In this document: positions 52,893 to 61,209 of the stretch, piece by piece | How the letters are laid out: each line of letters begins with the position of its first letter | Position numbering within the stretch: the first letter of the stretch is position 1 | From: Candidatus Cohnella colombiensis | Lineage (GTDB): Bacteria > Bacillota > Bacilli > Paenibacillales > Paenibacillaceae | Reading direction: 5' to 3' | NCBI GenBank assembly: GCA_029203125.1 | Contig: CP119317.1 | Location: forward strand, 2,418,001 to 2,482,000 | Length of the DNA: 64,000 nt | Translations under genes and position numbers: made by a program | The notes under the pieces: model-generated | What the model was told of the DNA's origin: nothing | Database searches by the model: none | The model's input: only the letters and a program-made list of their open reading frames with translations

Positions 52893-53549
52893 CTAAAGAT
52901 GCTGAAGATGTTTTTGCTTAGGACGTATTTTATAAGTACAACAAGCTGCGCCATCAGCCAAACATTGTGTTCGTTCTACGTCTGCATCAAGCAACTTCTC
53001 GAACAATTGCTGTTCACACTCACAAGCTTGACGATATCGACAAGCAATTTGTGATATCGGACAATTATATTCGTACAGCTGATAAACCTCGAATTCGTCC
53101 GTAGACTCCCACTCAGCCATATATCCGCCGGCATTCTGAATTATCGCTAGCTCCATCACACGATCTTTTAAAGATCTATGCTGCATGCGCTCCTCATAAC
53201 GAGCTTCGAGCTTATCGCGTCGTCCAATAAACATACTATCAATCATTTGTGCTCCAGAAGGTTGTTCCTCTAGTTCCGATAATAAGTCCAGCGTTAACTG
53301 CGAATACTTTCTCGGGAACCGTTCATCCGCTAATACAGTCAATGAATAATATAAGACTGGGCGACCCATTCCATGACGAACAGCCCTTGCCGTAATGAGA
53401 CCTTCTTCCTCAAGCTTGTGCATATGTCTACGAATTGCCATCTCAGTAACTTCGAGAGATTGCGCTAGCTCCCTGATTCTGCAGCTTCCTTGTACCTTGA
53501 TCAATTGTAGCAATTGACGTCTTGTAGATCCCTCTTCATTCGGCAGCAC
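52893..53549 (-). CDS. HTH transcriptional regulator with C-terminal cysteines (SufR-like)
   Basis: 218 residues, GTG start (AAGGTGGG upstream). N-terminal winged HTH (IRELAQSLEVTEMAIRRHMHKLEEEGLI, wing GMGRPVLYYSL). The C-terminal region has cysteines in NCPISQIAC, CECEQQ, QCLADGAACC; the spacing recalls SufR-type regulators that bind an Fe-S cluster, so redox or iron sensing is plausible. Targets unknown. Upstream neighbour is the DUF86 gene, 18 bp away. Confidence 0.78.
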   Translation of the reverse strand: MLPNEEGSTRRQLLQLIKVQGSCRIRELAQSLEVTEMAIRRHMHKLEEEGLITARAVRHGMGRPVLYYSLTVLADERFPRKYSQLTLDLLSELEEQPSGAQMIDSMFIGRRDKLEARYEERMQHRSLKDRVMELAIIQNAGGYMAEWESTDEFEVYQLYEYNCPISQIACRYRQACECEQQLFEKLLDADVERTQCLADGAACCTYKIRPKQKHLQHL

Positions 53550-53567
53550 ATAAATCCCACCTTTTTT

Positions 53568-53993
53568 TTACAGAGTTAGCTCCCGTATTAGATATTGCTT
53601 CACTTGATCATTGAATTGGAGTAACAAGCTTGGAAGACTATGTGCGAGAGGGTGAAGCTCTCTACGCGGCCAATACTCATATTCTTGAACTAGCGCTTTA
53701 CGCATCGTAACGAGACGCTTCAACGGCTCAGCAAGCTGCTCGCTCACTACACCTTCCATCGCAATAATTTCTACAATATCTTCATAGCTGCTCGCATCGC
53801 GCATGATGAAGCCATCGATTAGCAAGTTTCCAACGTCCGTCACAATCTCAATTGCAAGGTGTAGAGCACGCTCCTGAGCGAGCCCCTCCATCAAAGTGCC
53901 TGTCCAAGATGCTGCTGCATCAGAGAGTGCTTGCGACACTTCGGGGATACACTCTAAATATCGATCAATGCGTGCTTGATCTACATTGTACAC
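53568..53993 (-). CDS. DUF86/HepT-like HEPN protein (YutE-like) with altered RNase motif
   Basis: 141 residues, GTG start with GAGGGG 10 nt upstream. All-helical HEPN fold typical of DUF86/YutE (ALHLAIEIVTDVGNLLIDG). The conserved RNxLVHEY-type active motif is RKALVQEY here, so the catalytic His is replaced by Gln. No MntA-type nucleotidyltransferase partner is nearby; with the core-gene setting this suggests a non-toxin role. Function unknown. Confidence 0.75.
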   Translation of the reverse strand: MYNVDQARIDRYLECIPEVSQALSDAAASWTGTLMEGLAQERALHLAIEIVTDVGNLLIDGFIMRDASSYEDIVEIIAMEGVVSEQLAEPLKRLVTMRKALVQEYEYWPRRELHPLAHSLPSLLLQFNDQVKQYLIRELTL

Positions 53994-54009
53994 GAGTAGT
54001 CAGCCCCTC

Positions 54010-54135
54010 TCATCTGCGCTTGCGTTTTGCTTTTCGTTTCAACCAGATCGTCATAATAATCGCGCTTAAGATGATGACAAGCACATACGTCATCATCTGG
54101 TAGACATCACCCATGTTCAGCGGATCTTTCTCCAC
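54010..54135 (-). CDS. Small single-helix membrane protein, 41 aa
   Basis: GTG start at 54135 (GAGGAAG 6 nt upstream; an ATG at 54114 would give 34 residues). Residues about 13-32 (QMMTYVLVIILSAIIMTIWL) form one membrane helix followed by a strongly basic tail KRKAKRKRR, giving an N-out/C-in anchor. It lies between the Dabb gene (13 bp) and the DUF86 gene (16 bp), all leftward. No known family recognised. Confidence 0.5.
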   Translation of the reverse strand: MEKDPLNMGDVYQMMTYVLVIILSAIIMTIWLKRKAKRKRR

Positions 54136-54148
54136 TTCAATCTTCCTC

Positions 54149-54436
54149 TCAGCTTTCGTAATCGACGCTGACCGATGCTTCACGCACAGTCGACATATGT
54201 TCAATGACGCCTTTATGAACGGGATGTACTTGATATGCATCCAAGTCAGCCATCGAATCAAACTTCGTCACCAAGCCGATATCATAAGAGCGCTCTGAAT
54301 GTAAAATGTCAGTTCCAACCTCAAGATGTCGCAGCACATCGATTTTCCCTTCCATGTCCTTGAGAACAGCAACAGTGCGCGCAACGCTCTCAGCGCTACG
54401 ATCTTTTAATTTAAATAGTACAATGTGAGTAATCAT
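54149..54436 (-). CDS. Dabb (stress-responsive alpha/beta-barrel) protein
   Basis: 95 residues from ATG 54436 (MITHIVLFKL). Single ferredoxin-like Dabb domain with the conserved HIVLFKLKD start, YDIGLVTKFDS strand and YQVHPVHKGV motif. Such dimeric proteins occur in stress responses or as small cyclases/decarboxylases; no specific function. Start may instead be an in-frame TTG at 54448. Confidence 0.82.
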   Translation of the reverse strand: MITHIVLFKLKDRSAESVARTVAVLKDMEGKIDVLRHLEVGTDILHSERSYDIGLVTKFDSMADLDAYQVHPVHKGVIEHMSTVREASVSVDYES

Positions 54437-54470
54437 GAGTTCACACAATCCCTTCGACTGAAATACTTGG

Positions 54471-54500
54471 AAAAAAAGGAGCCTTGGGGGCTCCTTTCTC
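54471..54500 (-). terminator. Terminator of the CuA-type protein gene
   Basis: Minus strand GGAGCCCCCAAGGCTCC followed by TTTTTTT. Confidence 0.85.
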
Positions 54501-54503
54501 CAG

Positions 54504-54884
54504 TTACTCTACTACGATTTTTGCTACCATGTCGTTATGGCCTGTGCCACACATTATCGAACAACGAATCTCATAAGTACCCGGTGTGTCGAATGTAAAT
54601 TCTGACTCAGGATTTTTACCATCAAGCTCTAGACTCAATCCTTCGAACTCAACCCCGTGATTGCCTAATTTGTTCACGAATTTAATCTTGTAGTTGGTTC
54701 CAGCTTTCACATGATACTCATTTGAATCGAAGCTGAAGTTTGTTGCTGTGATTTTTAGCAATTCTTGGCCTTCGACAAGATCTGCTGCTTCATTTTTCGG
54801 TTTCTCTGGTAATGCGGTTGCCATCAAATAAACTCCCATGGCACATGCGACTACAACAATGGTTGATAAAAGCCACTTATGCAT
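54504..54884 (-). CDS. Membrane-anchored CuA-type cupredoxin (CoxII-like domain)
   Basis: 126 residues: N-terminal membrane anchor (5-25), then a cupredoxin domain. The copper ligands match cytochrome oxidase subunit II: H76 in GNHGVEF and C108-x3-C112-x3-H116-x2-M119 (CSIMCGTGHNDM). A complete binuclear CuA site without the subunit II membrane hairpin suggests an extracytoplasmic electron or copper carrier. No oxidase genes lie nearby. Monocistronic. Confidence 0.85.
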   Translation of the reverse strand: MHKWLLSTIVVVACAMGVYLMATALPEKPKNEAADLVEGQELLKITATNFSFDSNEYHVKAGTNYKIKFVNKLGNHGVEFEGLSLELDGKNPESEFTFDTPGTYEIRCSIMCGTGHNDMVAKIVVE

Positions 54885-55025
54885 CGTCTGCTCCCCTGCT
54901 TCCTAAATTGTCTACTACTTATATTACCTAAAATCGATGTTCGAACTCAAGCCCTTCGATGCATGAAAAAATAACTTTTTTAACTTTTGTCAAAATGATG
55001 AACGTTTTCCTTGAAGAAAATGGAA

Positions 55026-55433
55026 CTATTCATCCTTTGTATCATCCTCAACACGATCTCTGAGCACTTGGATCAAGCGTCGTAAGCGTGGAGGGAAAGG
55101 CATTCCCAGTCGACCATAATTCTCCATAACGGATAGTAACTCATTGACAATATAGAAAGTAATCGCTCCACCCATCGCAAGCTCGATCTCAAAAAGCAAA
55201 TCGATTCTGTGCGCGATCATAACTATAAGCAGCATGAGTCCTTTCTTGAACAATCCCCAAAAACCGATATTACTATTCAAACCGCTTCCATCCTTCATTG
55301 CAGCAGCGACCCCACTAATATAGTCAACTGCCATTACAACAAGTAAGAACGTCAGCGATTCGTTCCACATTCCGAAGCTAAATGATATTGCCGCACCTAA
55401 TACGACGCAGATGGATCCTAAATATACGTGCAT
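55026..55433 (-). CDS. Phage holin-family protein (TcdE/holin 4_1 type)
   Basis: 135 residues with three to four hydrophobic segments. VVMAVDYISGVAAAMKDGSGLNSNIGFWGLFKKGLMLLIVMIAH is the family hallmark. The C-terminus is basic then acidic. No lysin, tail or other phage gene lies around it, so it is a solitary chromosomal copy, perhaps used in sporulation or protein release. Start ATG 55433; the ribosome site is GAGGGG. Confidence 0.8.
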   Translation of the reverse strand: MHVYLGSICVVLGAAISFSFGMWNESLTFLLVVMAVDYISGVAAAMKDGSGLNSNIGFWGLFKKGLMLLIVMIAHRIDLLFEIELAMGGAITFYIVNELLSVMENYGRLGMPFPPRLRRLIQVLRDRVEDDTKDE

Positions 55434-55532
55434 CCCCTCAACCCCTCACAACAATGTCTTAAGCATTATATGCGAGTGGGACAAGAAGGGAACAATTTGA
55501 TGATGAATTCTCAGTCAGTATTTTTTCGCCCG

Positions 55533-56126
55533 CTATTTCTTCTTAAATTTCAATTTGAACACAAGGAATATAATGATAACCACGACAGCAATAGCGAACG
55601 CCTGCCAGCCAAGCTTGTGCAACCACTTCAATACAGTATCCCATTGTGAGCCAAAGTGATTGCCTAGAAAGATGAAGAGGCCACACCAGAATAACGCCCC
55701 CGTATAAGCATAAATCGCAAAAGAACGGTAGGAATAGCCGATAATACCCGAGAAGTAACCCGTGACATGGCGGACACCTGGAATAAAATAACCAATAAAC
55801 ACTAATAGTTTACCATATCGTTCAAACCAATGTCGTGTCTTCTCCATTTTAGCTGGTGTAATGAAAACCCACTTTCCATACTTCTCGAGAAAGGGACTAC
55901 CAGCTGTTCGTCCGACAAAATAAGTAATTGTCATCCCGATCGTTGTACCTGCAAATGCACACACAAAGGCAGGCCATGCCCGTATCACACCTTCATAGGA
56001 TAAATAACCTGCATAAAGCATCGTTGTCTCACCAGGGAAAGGCAACGCGACATATTCGAGCAATAGCCCGAGAAATAACACTTCATAGCCATATTCATTA
56101 AACAATGCTACGATATCAAACTTCAT
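55533..56126 (-). CDS. DedA family membrane protein
   Basis: 197 residues from ATG 56126 (MKFDIVALFNEYGYEVLFLG); the frame is open for 15 further codons. Family features: EYVALPFPGETTMLYAGYLS, FVGRTAGSPFLEKYGKW, and RYGKLLVFIGYFIPGVRHVTGYFSG with the conserved Arg. DedA proteins are probable lipid scramblases/transporters, such as UptA for undecaprenyl phosphate. Ends with a Lys-rich tail. GGGG about 11 nt before the ATG. Confidence 0.88.
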   Translation of the reverse strand: MKFDIVALFNEYGYEVLFLGLLLEYVALPFPGETTMLYAGYLSYEGVIRAWPAFVCAFAGTTIGMTITYFVGRTAGSPFLEKYGKWVFITPAKMEKTRHWFERYGKLLVFIGYFIPGVRHVTGYFSGIIGYSYRSFAIYAYTGALFWCGLFIFLGNHFGSQWDTVLKWLHKLGWQAFAIAVVVIIIFLVFKLKFKKK

Positions 56127-56237
56127 TATGTAATAGCCCCATATCTCTTCAATAAGTTGTGTTACCAACATAGAATGACCTTAAGTTATTATAACATTTC
56201 ACAATAGCTTTCGCTCGTTGCTCTGTCTGTATAACAA

Positions 56238-56272
56238 AAAAAGCTCAAACCACTATAGGCTTGAGCTTCCTT
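56238..56272 (-). terminator. Terminator of the chemoreceptor gene
   Basis: Minus strand AAGCTCAA(GCCTATAGTGG)TTTGAGCTT followed by TTTTTTG. Confidence 0.87.
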
Positions 56273-56278
56273 CCATGC

Positions 56279-58051
56279 TTATATTTTAAATGCGGATAAC
56301 TGTTCCCTTAGATCATGCGAAGTCGACTTTAATGTGTCTGCCATTTCGATCAAATCGTTGGAAATGTTATTCTGCTTCTCGGAAAGCTGAGTGACCGTAT
56401 CCATCCCCTCGCGCACTTCTAAAGAAGTATCAGCCATCTGCTCAACAGAGGTTACGATGGATATCATCCCTGTGGAAATTTCGCTCATCGCCTGAGTAAT
56501 CTCATTCATTTGATCTGCTAGTATACCACTTTGATGCTCTAATTCAATGAAGGTGCTGTTAGAGCTTTCAGAGATTTGCTTCGTCTTCATCATCAGCTGC
56601 TCGAATGAATTGAGGCTCACTTCACTCTTCTTCATATCTGAATGAATTTGGTTCAAATCGACTGCAATCTTCTTCGACAATTCACTAGTTTGGCCTGAGA
56701 GCTTACGAATTTCTCCAGCGACTACTGCAAACCCACTTCCGTATTCACCCGCTCTTGCAGCTTCAATCGAGGCATTAAGTGAAAGTAGATTCGTCTGCGT
56801 TGTAATGCCATTAATACTCTCAAGAAAATGAACAACATTACCGTACCGTTCTGTCATCACTCTCATCACCTCAGAGAGCGTCTTGAATTCTTGGGTTGTA
56901 TCATTCACCAACTGTACAACCTCATGCATCTTCTCTGTTCCCATTTGCGAAGCATCGCGCATATTTTGCATATCACTATTAATCGACTGACAGGATGCTG
57001 TTATTTGCTCAGAACTTGCGGACACTTCCTCTGTAACCGAGGAGATTGACATATTCGATTCACTCTGTATCATCATCCCCTGCTTACTAGCCGCTACTGC
57101 TTGCTGCGCTGTATCTGCCGCTTTCTGATTGTTGCTCAGGAGGGTTTGCATTTGATCGGATGTTTCTAGTACCTGTTGACTAACTGTAACAGTAGATGTA
57201 ATCGTCCTGCGTAGATTTTTCCCCATCTCTCTAAGCATCTCATCTATCATTCCGAACTCGTCATAGGCTTTAAGCTGTCGATCATATGTAAAATCATTGT
57301 TTGTGAACGCTGCAATGTGTTTCATAATTCCAGATAAATTTTTTCGAATTTGTAGAATAAGTCCGATTAGGGACAGTACAGGCAATAGGGTCAACAAGAT
57401 AAAATTGAAAGTAGCCGCGCGATTTGAAGATTTAACTCCTTCCGTTAAGGAAGCAAATCTTGGCTCTGCTGCTTTTTCAAATCGGGCTTGAGCATCTTCA
57501 TCTATTTTACTTAACTTCTCAAAATAGATTCCTAGCGTTCGAGCGCGCATCAATTGCTTGTTCGATTCAGACATAATAAGCTCATATTGATTATGCTCTT
57601 TCATCAGAGTGTCATAAGCGATTTTCATTCTTGCTGCTAAAGATCCGAAGGAGTCACGATATTCCACAGACTCTGTTTCCTTATCTAGCTCAATAAGTGT
57701 CGCTTCAAGCGCTGTGATCATATCTGGAATTTTCGCCAAATCATTATCCAGCTTTTCTTTTCTCGTCTTCGTATAGTTTTCCAACACATCTACATACAGC
57801 AAAACCGAAGCATTCATCAATGTCGAGACGTCATTATATTTTGCTTCAATTTCGTTGAATCTCTGTGTATTTGCCACCTCATTCTTTACATTGCTATTTT
57901 GCGATAAGATAATTACACCTGCTACTCCATTAACAATCGTTAATATAAGTAATAGAACAATCATGCGATGTGTAATTTTGGAGCGAAAAAACAAATTTCT
58001 CACGGTTCCAAGAAAGCGCTTACCTTTCGACTCGGGTGAAAGTTTCTTCAT
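56279..58051 (-). CDS. Methyl-accepting chemotaxis protein
   Basis: 590 residues. Membrane helix about 28-50, four-helix-bundle sensor with long charged helices, second helix about 215-235, HAMP (about 240-290) and a signalling domain whose hairpin tip is GITTQTNLLSLNASIEAARAGEYGSGFAVVAGEIRKLSGQTS. Binds CheA/CheW. Ligand unknown. An extended -10 promoter and a perfect 14-bp palindrome precede the gene, suggesting control by a LacI-family or CcpA-like repressor. Confidence 0.92.
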   Translation of the reverse strand: MKKLSPESKGKRFLGTVRNLFFRSKITHRMIVLLLILTIVNGVAGVIILSQNSNVKNEVANTQRFNEIEAKYNDVSTLMNASVLLYVDVLENYTKTRKEKLDNDLAKIPDMITALEATLIELDKETESVEYRDSFGSLAARMKIAYDTLMKEHNQYELIMSESNKQLMRARTLGIYFEKLSKIDEDAQARFEKAAEPRFASLTEGVKSSNRAATFNFILLTLLPVLSLIGLILQIRKNLSGIMKHIAAFTNNDFTYDRQLKAYDEFGMIDEMLREMGKNLRRTITSTVTVSQQVLETSDQMQTLLSNNQKAADTAQQAVAASKQGMMIQSESNMSISSVTEEVSASSEQITASCQSINSDMQNMRDASQMGTEKMHEVVQLVNDTTQEFKTLSEVMRVMTERYGNVVHFLESINGITTQTNLLSLNASIEAARAGEYGSGFAVVAGEIRKLSGQTSELSKKIAVDLNQIHSDMKKSEVSLNSFEQLMMKTKQISESSNSTFIELEHQSGILADQMNEITQAMSEISTGMISIVTSVEQMADTSLEVREGMDTVTQLSEKQNNISNDLIEMADTLKSTSHDLREQLSAFKI

Positions 58052-58090
58052 CTTGACTACCCCTCCATATCATATTGCACAAGTTGTTTG

Positions 58091-58104
58091 TGCAAACGTT
58101 TGCA
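58091..58104. promoter_or_regulatory. Perfect 14-bp operator-like palindrome before the chemoreceptor gene
   Basis: TGCAAACGTTTGCA, centred on CG as LacI/CcpA-family operators are; with the flanking base on the minus strand it fits the cre consensus (ATGCAAACGTTTGCA). It lies just downstream of the expected start site of the TGCTATAAT promoter at 58112-58120. Confidence 0.6.
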
Positions 58105-58111
58105 TAAGGAG

Positions 58112-58120
58112 ATTATAGCA
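58112..58120 (-). promoter_or_regulatory. Extended -10 promoter of the chemoreceptor gene
   Basis: Minus strand TGCTATAAT (TGN extension plus consensus -10); no good -35. It overlaps the gap between the YugN-like gene end and the chemoreceptor. Confidence 0.6.
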
Positions 58121-58130
58121 CAACATTTTC

Positions 58131-58547
58131 TCAATGGACATAGCCTTTAATTCTATTCAATGCTTCTTCACCAGCTCTAAGCCATTTTCCCTCTTGTTTG
58201 ATCCGATCATCTGGGTCCAACGGTTTCTGAAATTGATTTAATCCTACAACATCGAGCATACTAAAATCTTCATCATCTTCTCCATTTCCCGTATGTACAA
58301 TATGTTTGATCAAAAAGGGACCGCCGAATTGTACCAATGCTTCGTCTTGATCGAACTTCCCCTCAATCGCCTCTGCTGGAATGCGCAAATAGATCGTTAC
58401 ACCCTCATTTTGAAACAGGATGGAATCGAAGTAAGCGTGTCTATACTCCCAATTGTTGCTAATTTGAAATCCCGCTTCCTCAAAAGGCTTACGTATATTC
58501 CCGTAAAATACTTGTTTACCTTCTAGTTCTGATGAAATATGAAGCAT
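58131..58547 (-). CDS. YugN-like family protein
   Basis: 138 residues from ATG 58547 (GGAGG 8 nt upstream); an upstream in-frame ATG at 58592 lacks a ribosome site. The sequence fits the YugN-like family: GKQVFYGNIRKPFEEAGFQISNNWEYRHAYFDSILF, VTIYLRIPAEAIEGKFD, and a C-terminal DPDDRIKQEGKWLRAGEEAL. No catalytic motif; function unknown. Soluble. Confidence 0.75.
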   Translation of the reverse strand: MLHISSELEGKQVFYGNIRKPFEEAGFQISNNWEYRHAYFDSILFQNEGVTIYLRIPAEAIEGKFDQDEALVQFGGPFLIKHIVHTGNGEDDEDFSMLDVVGLNQFQKPLDPDDRIKQEGKWLRAGEEALNRIKGYVH

Positions 58548-58726
58548 TATCTCTTCCTCCGTGTTCCTATTCTCAGTTTCGTGCATAGTCATAGCTTTGC
58601 AAATTAAACAACTATTTATTCTCCTGTTACAATATTGTCTAATAAATTATCGTGCACTTTCGCAGGATTATGCCCACCTGAGCTTTGATTTCGGCCTCAT
58701 TTTCCTCGAATAATTTTGTATAACGC

Positions 58727-58752
58727 ACAAAAAAACGGCATCTCTGCCGTTT
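58727..58752 (-). terminator. Terminator of the GH4 gene
   Basis: Minus strand AAACGGCA-GAGA-TGCCGTTTTTTT. Confidence 0.88.
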
Positions 58753-58766
58753 CGCTTGTACAACAC

Positions 58767-60074
58767 TTACTTGTTGAACTGAGGTAATAAATCTGAATGA
58801 GCTTGAATCATTCGAGATACCGCAACATAAGCGCTCTGCTTGTCCGTAATCGCAGGATCAAGTGTGATCGCTCGGTTGACTGCCTCCAAACTACCGGTTG
58901 CTGCAGCTTCTGCAACGAGCTCATGTACATCAGAGAGGGTGCGGATCAATTCTGCAAGCTTAGGTGGCAGTGCAGGTAGCTTCTGTGGATGCAACTCTCC
59001 TCCACTGATGACTACGGGTACCTCAACAATGCGTTCATCCGGTAGTTCAGCAATTGCACCGTTATTTCTTACATTCAAAATATCAAGTACAACCTCTTCT
59101 CCCCCATGTATTGCGACTGCTACCGATACGGGATGCTCCCAGCTTGGATTAGAGAATAGATCGTGCTCACTGCGTTCGCCCCTTGCAATCTCCTGTAAAT
59201 CTAAGTTCCTGCGAACACGTTCTTCTTCCGTACCATGATAAGGGGGTTCAGTCGTATACACAATGTCCTCTTGATGGGGCAAATATTCTGCGTGATGATC
59301 GACACTCCCGGCTGCAACTGCTCCATATTCGGCTAACCAACGTTGCATGGCGCGTAGTTCTCTTCTCATATCATCGTCGTGTTCATCGAACATTCCTGCA
59401 CGAATATATTCATGGAGCGGTTCAAGCAAATTTTCACCCGTTTGCTTATCCTTAATCTCAAGCACCCAAGCAAAATGATTCAATCCGCCGGTTACGACAG
59501 ATATTTCAGAGGGATGCTTTCTAACAAGCTTTGCCAAGAGAGCATATTCTCCATCACTTCGATAAGCAATATTGCAAAATCCAGCTACTCTTATCGATGA
59601 ATAACGATTGATCGCCGTAACTACCCGCGGCATCGGGTTCGTCACGTCGAGCAGCCATGCCTGAGGACATAGCTCCTCCATATCTCGGCATACATCTAGC
59701 AATAGCGTAATGGAACGCAACCCATTTACAAGTCCGCCCAGTCCACCACACTCCCTGGCTTGATCCGGCATATCGAATTGTTTCAAAATATTATAGTCCA
59801 GTTGCCACCGCTTTGCCCCCTGTACGGCTGCGGATACGATGACGAAATCTGAATTCGGAAGTGCCTCACGACGATCGGCAACCGCTTGAATCGTCATCGA
59901 TAACCCATACTTGTTGGCGATAGATCTACCCGCCTCCGCCATAGAGGTTGCAGCTTCCACGTTTGGGTCGACCAGCATAAGCTCGCAACCCTCCAACCGA
60001 TGCTTAACTATAATATCTTCTAAAACAGTTGGAGCGAACACAAAGCTCCCTCCACCGATTAAAACGATTTTCAT
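58767..60074 (-). CDS. GH4 family NAD- and metal-dependent glycosidase
   Basis: 435 residues from ATG 60074 (AAAGGGG about 10 nt upstream). N-terminal NAD-binding motif KIVLIGGGSFVFAP; GH4 markers VDPN, TNPMPRVVTAI, metal-binding Cys in AGFCNIAYRS and His in GGLNHFAWVLEI, and DHHAEYLPH. GH4 enzymes act on alpha- or beta-glucosides, galactosides or uronides through a redox mechanism; which one cannot be deduced, and no PTS gene lies nearby. The divergent AraC gene is its probable regulator. Confidence 0.88.
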   Translation of the reverse strand: MKIVLIGGGSFVFAPTVLEDIIVKHRLEGCELMLVDPNVEAATSMAEAGRSIANKYGLSMTIQAVADRREALPNSDFVIVSAAVQGAKRWQLDYNILKQFDMPDQARECGGLGGLVNGLRSITLLLDVCRDMEELCPQAWLLDVTNPMPRVVTAINRYSSIRVAGFCNIAYRSDGEYALLAKLVRKHPSEISVVTGGLNHFAWVLEIKDKQTGENLLEPLHEYIRAGMFDEHDDDMRRELRAMQRWLAEYGAVAAGSVDHHAEYLPHQEDIVYTTEPPYHGTEEERVRRNLDLQEIARGERSEHDLFSNPSWEHPVSVAVAIHGGEEVVLDILNVRNNGAIAELPDERIVEVPVVISGGELHPQKLPALPPKLAELIRTLSDVHELVAEAAATGSLEAVNRAITLDPAITDKQSAYVAVSRMIQAHSDLLPQFNK

Positions 60075-60252
60075 CACTCTTATGCCCCTTTCTACTGTCA
60101 CCAAGGATTGTCCGAAATACTCTCTTTGCCTACATGCTCCGATTGATGCCTAATTTAAAGTATAATAGCTGAAGAGTCATCGCTCGATAACCATAAAGGC
60201 TGAGCTCTCGAAAATAATTAACCAAATGGGACATTGCAAGGAGGGGATGAAG

Positions 60253-61161
60253 TTGAGAGTAACGGAAATGAAGTATCGTTCACAAAGCTACCCCAATCGC
60301 AGATTAGAGCTTTATCTACATGGGATGCATTCGGCAACAGTCGGAAAAGGACAGCTTTGCGAACGCCATTTACATCACCGGATGCTGGAACTGAACCTCG
60401 TCCTTAAGGGAAGTCAGACGGCTATTATCGACTCGAAAAAGCTTGAGCAGTGCGCTGGAGAGGTTGTAATCATTCCGCCTATGCGGCTTCATGAATTTAT
60501 AGTTGAGCATTCCGAAGAAACCAAATACTTCGTTATTCATATTCAGAATGTAGGGCACCAGCTGCTACATCACCTATACAAATCCGAAGTCTACCTATAT
60601 CCAAATGGAAGTTCACTCCATAATAAAATTCAACCGGTTCTACACCGACTGCTCGCATTATTGCAAAACGATTGTTCAGACAATCGCATTATTCATACCT
60701 GTTCGGAATTACTTATACAGTTGGAAGACGAATTTATCCCGGAGGTAATAGAAGATACTAAACCAGAGGTACATCATTTAGCAGAGCAAATCGCTAGAGA
60801 AATCGAACAGCTCTTGTTTGCGATGGAACAGACTGAAGAGGGTAACCTGCATTCTAACTGGCTGGAGACGATTTCCCAACGACTCGGGATTAGCCGGCGG
60901 CACTGTCATCGCATTTTTCAACAGACTTACAATATGTCTCCGCGACAATATTTTTCCATCGTCCGTCAACAAGAAGCGATGCATATGTTACTCGGAAGCA
61001 GTGAGACACTAGAGAAAATTGCCTATCGGATTGGTTTCGAGAACGTCCAAAGCTTTATCCGACAGTTTACAAAGTGGACTGGCATCACACCGGGGGTATT
61101 TCGAAAAAGAGAAGTAAACAACCGAAACTACTTAACACCGATTGAGCTTTCTAATGACTAA
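60253..61161 (+). CDS. AraC-family transcriptional regulator
   Basis: 302 residues if started at TTG 60253 (AAGGAGG 8 nt upstream); ATG 60247 or 60226 are alternatives. N-terminal cupin-like sensor (HLHHRMLELNLVLKGSQTAII, EVVIIPPMRLHEFI), C-terminal two-HTH AraC domain (SQRLGISRRHCHRIFQQTYNMSPRQYF, EKIAYRIGFENVQSFIRQFTKWTGITPGVFRK). Divergent from the GH4 gene, so likely its sugar-responsive activator. TATAAT at 60161-60166 is a candidate -10. Confidence 0.85.
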   Translation: MRVTEMKYRSQSYPNRRLELYLHGMHSATVGKGQLCERHLHHRMLELNLVLKGSQTAIIDSKKLEQCAGEVVIIPPMRLHEFIVEHSEETKYFVIHIQNVGHQLLHHLYKSEVYLYPNGSSLHNKIQPVLHRLLALLQNDCSDNRIIHTCSELLIQLEDEFIPEVIEDTKPEVHHLAEQIAREIEQLLFAMEQTEEGNLHSNWLETISQRLGISRRHCHRIFQQTYNMSPRQYFSIVRQQEAMHMLLGSSETLEKIAYRIGFENVQSFIRQFTKWTGITPGVFRKREVNNRNYLTPIELSND

Positions 61162-61209
61162 CTTACACCTCTATTCCATGTCAGAATAGCTTAGCCCACT
61201 CCCATGACC

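Noticed and set aside
53568..53993. HepT/MntA toxin-antitoxin module
   Set aside because: No nucleotidyltransferase partner is adjacent and the catalytic His is replaced by Gln.
55026..55433. Prophage remnant
   Set aside because: Only a holin-family gene is present; no integrase, capsid, tail, lysin or att-like repeats nearby.
58000..58030. Second cre site at the start of the chemoreceptor coding region (GGTAAGCGCTTTCT)
   Set aside because: Misses the obligatory outer TG and CA positions and is explained by codons for a basic stretch.
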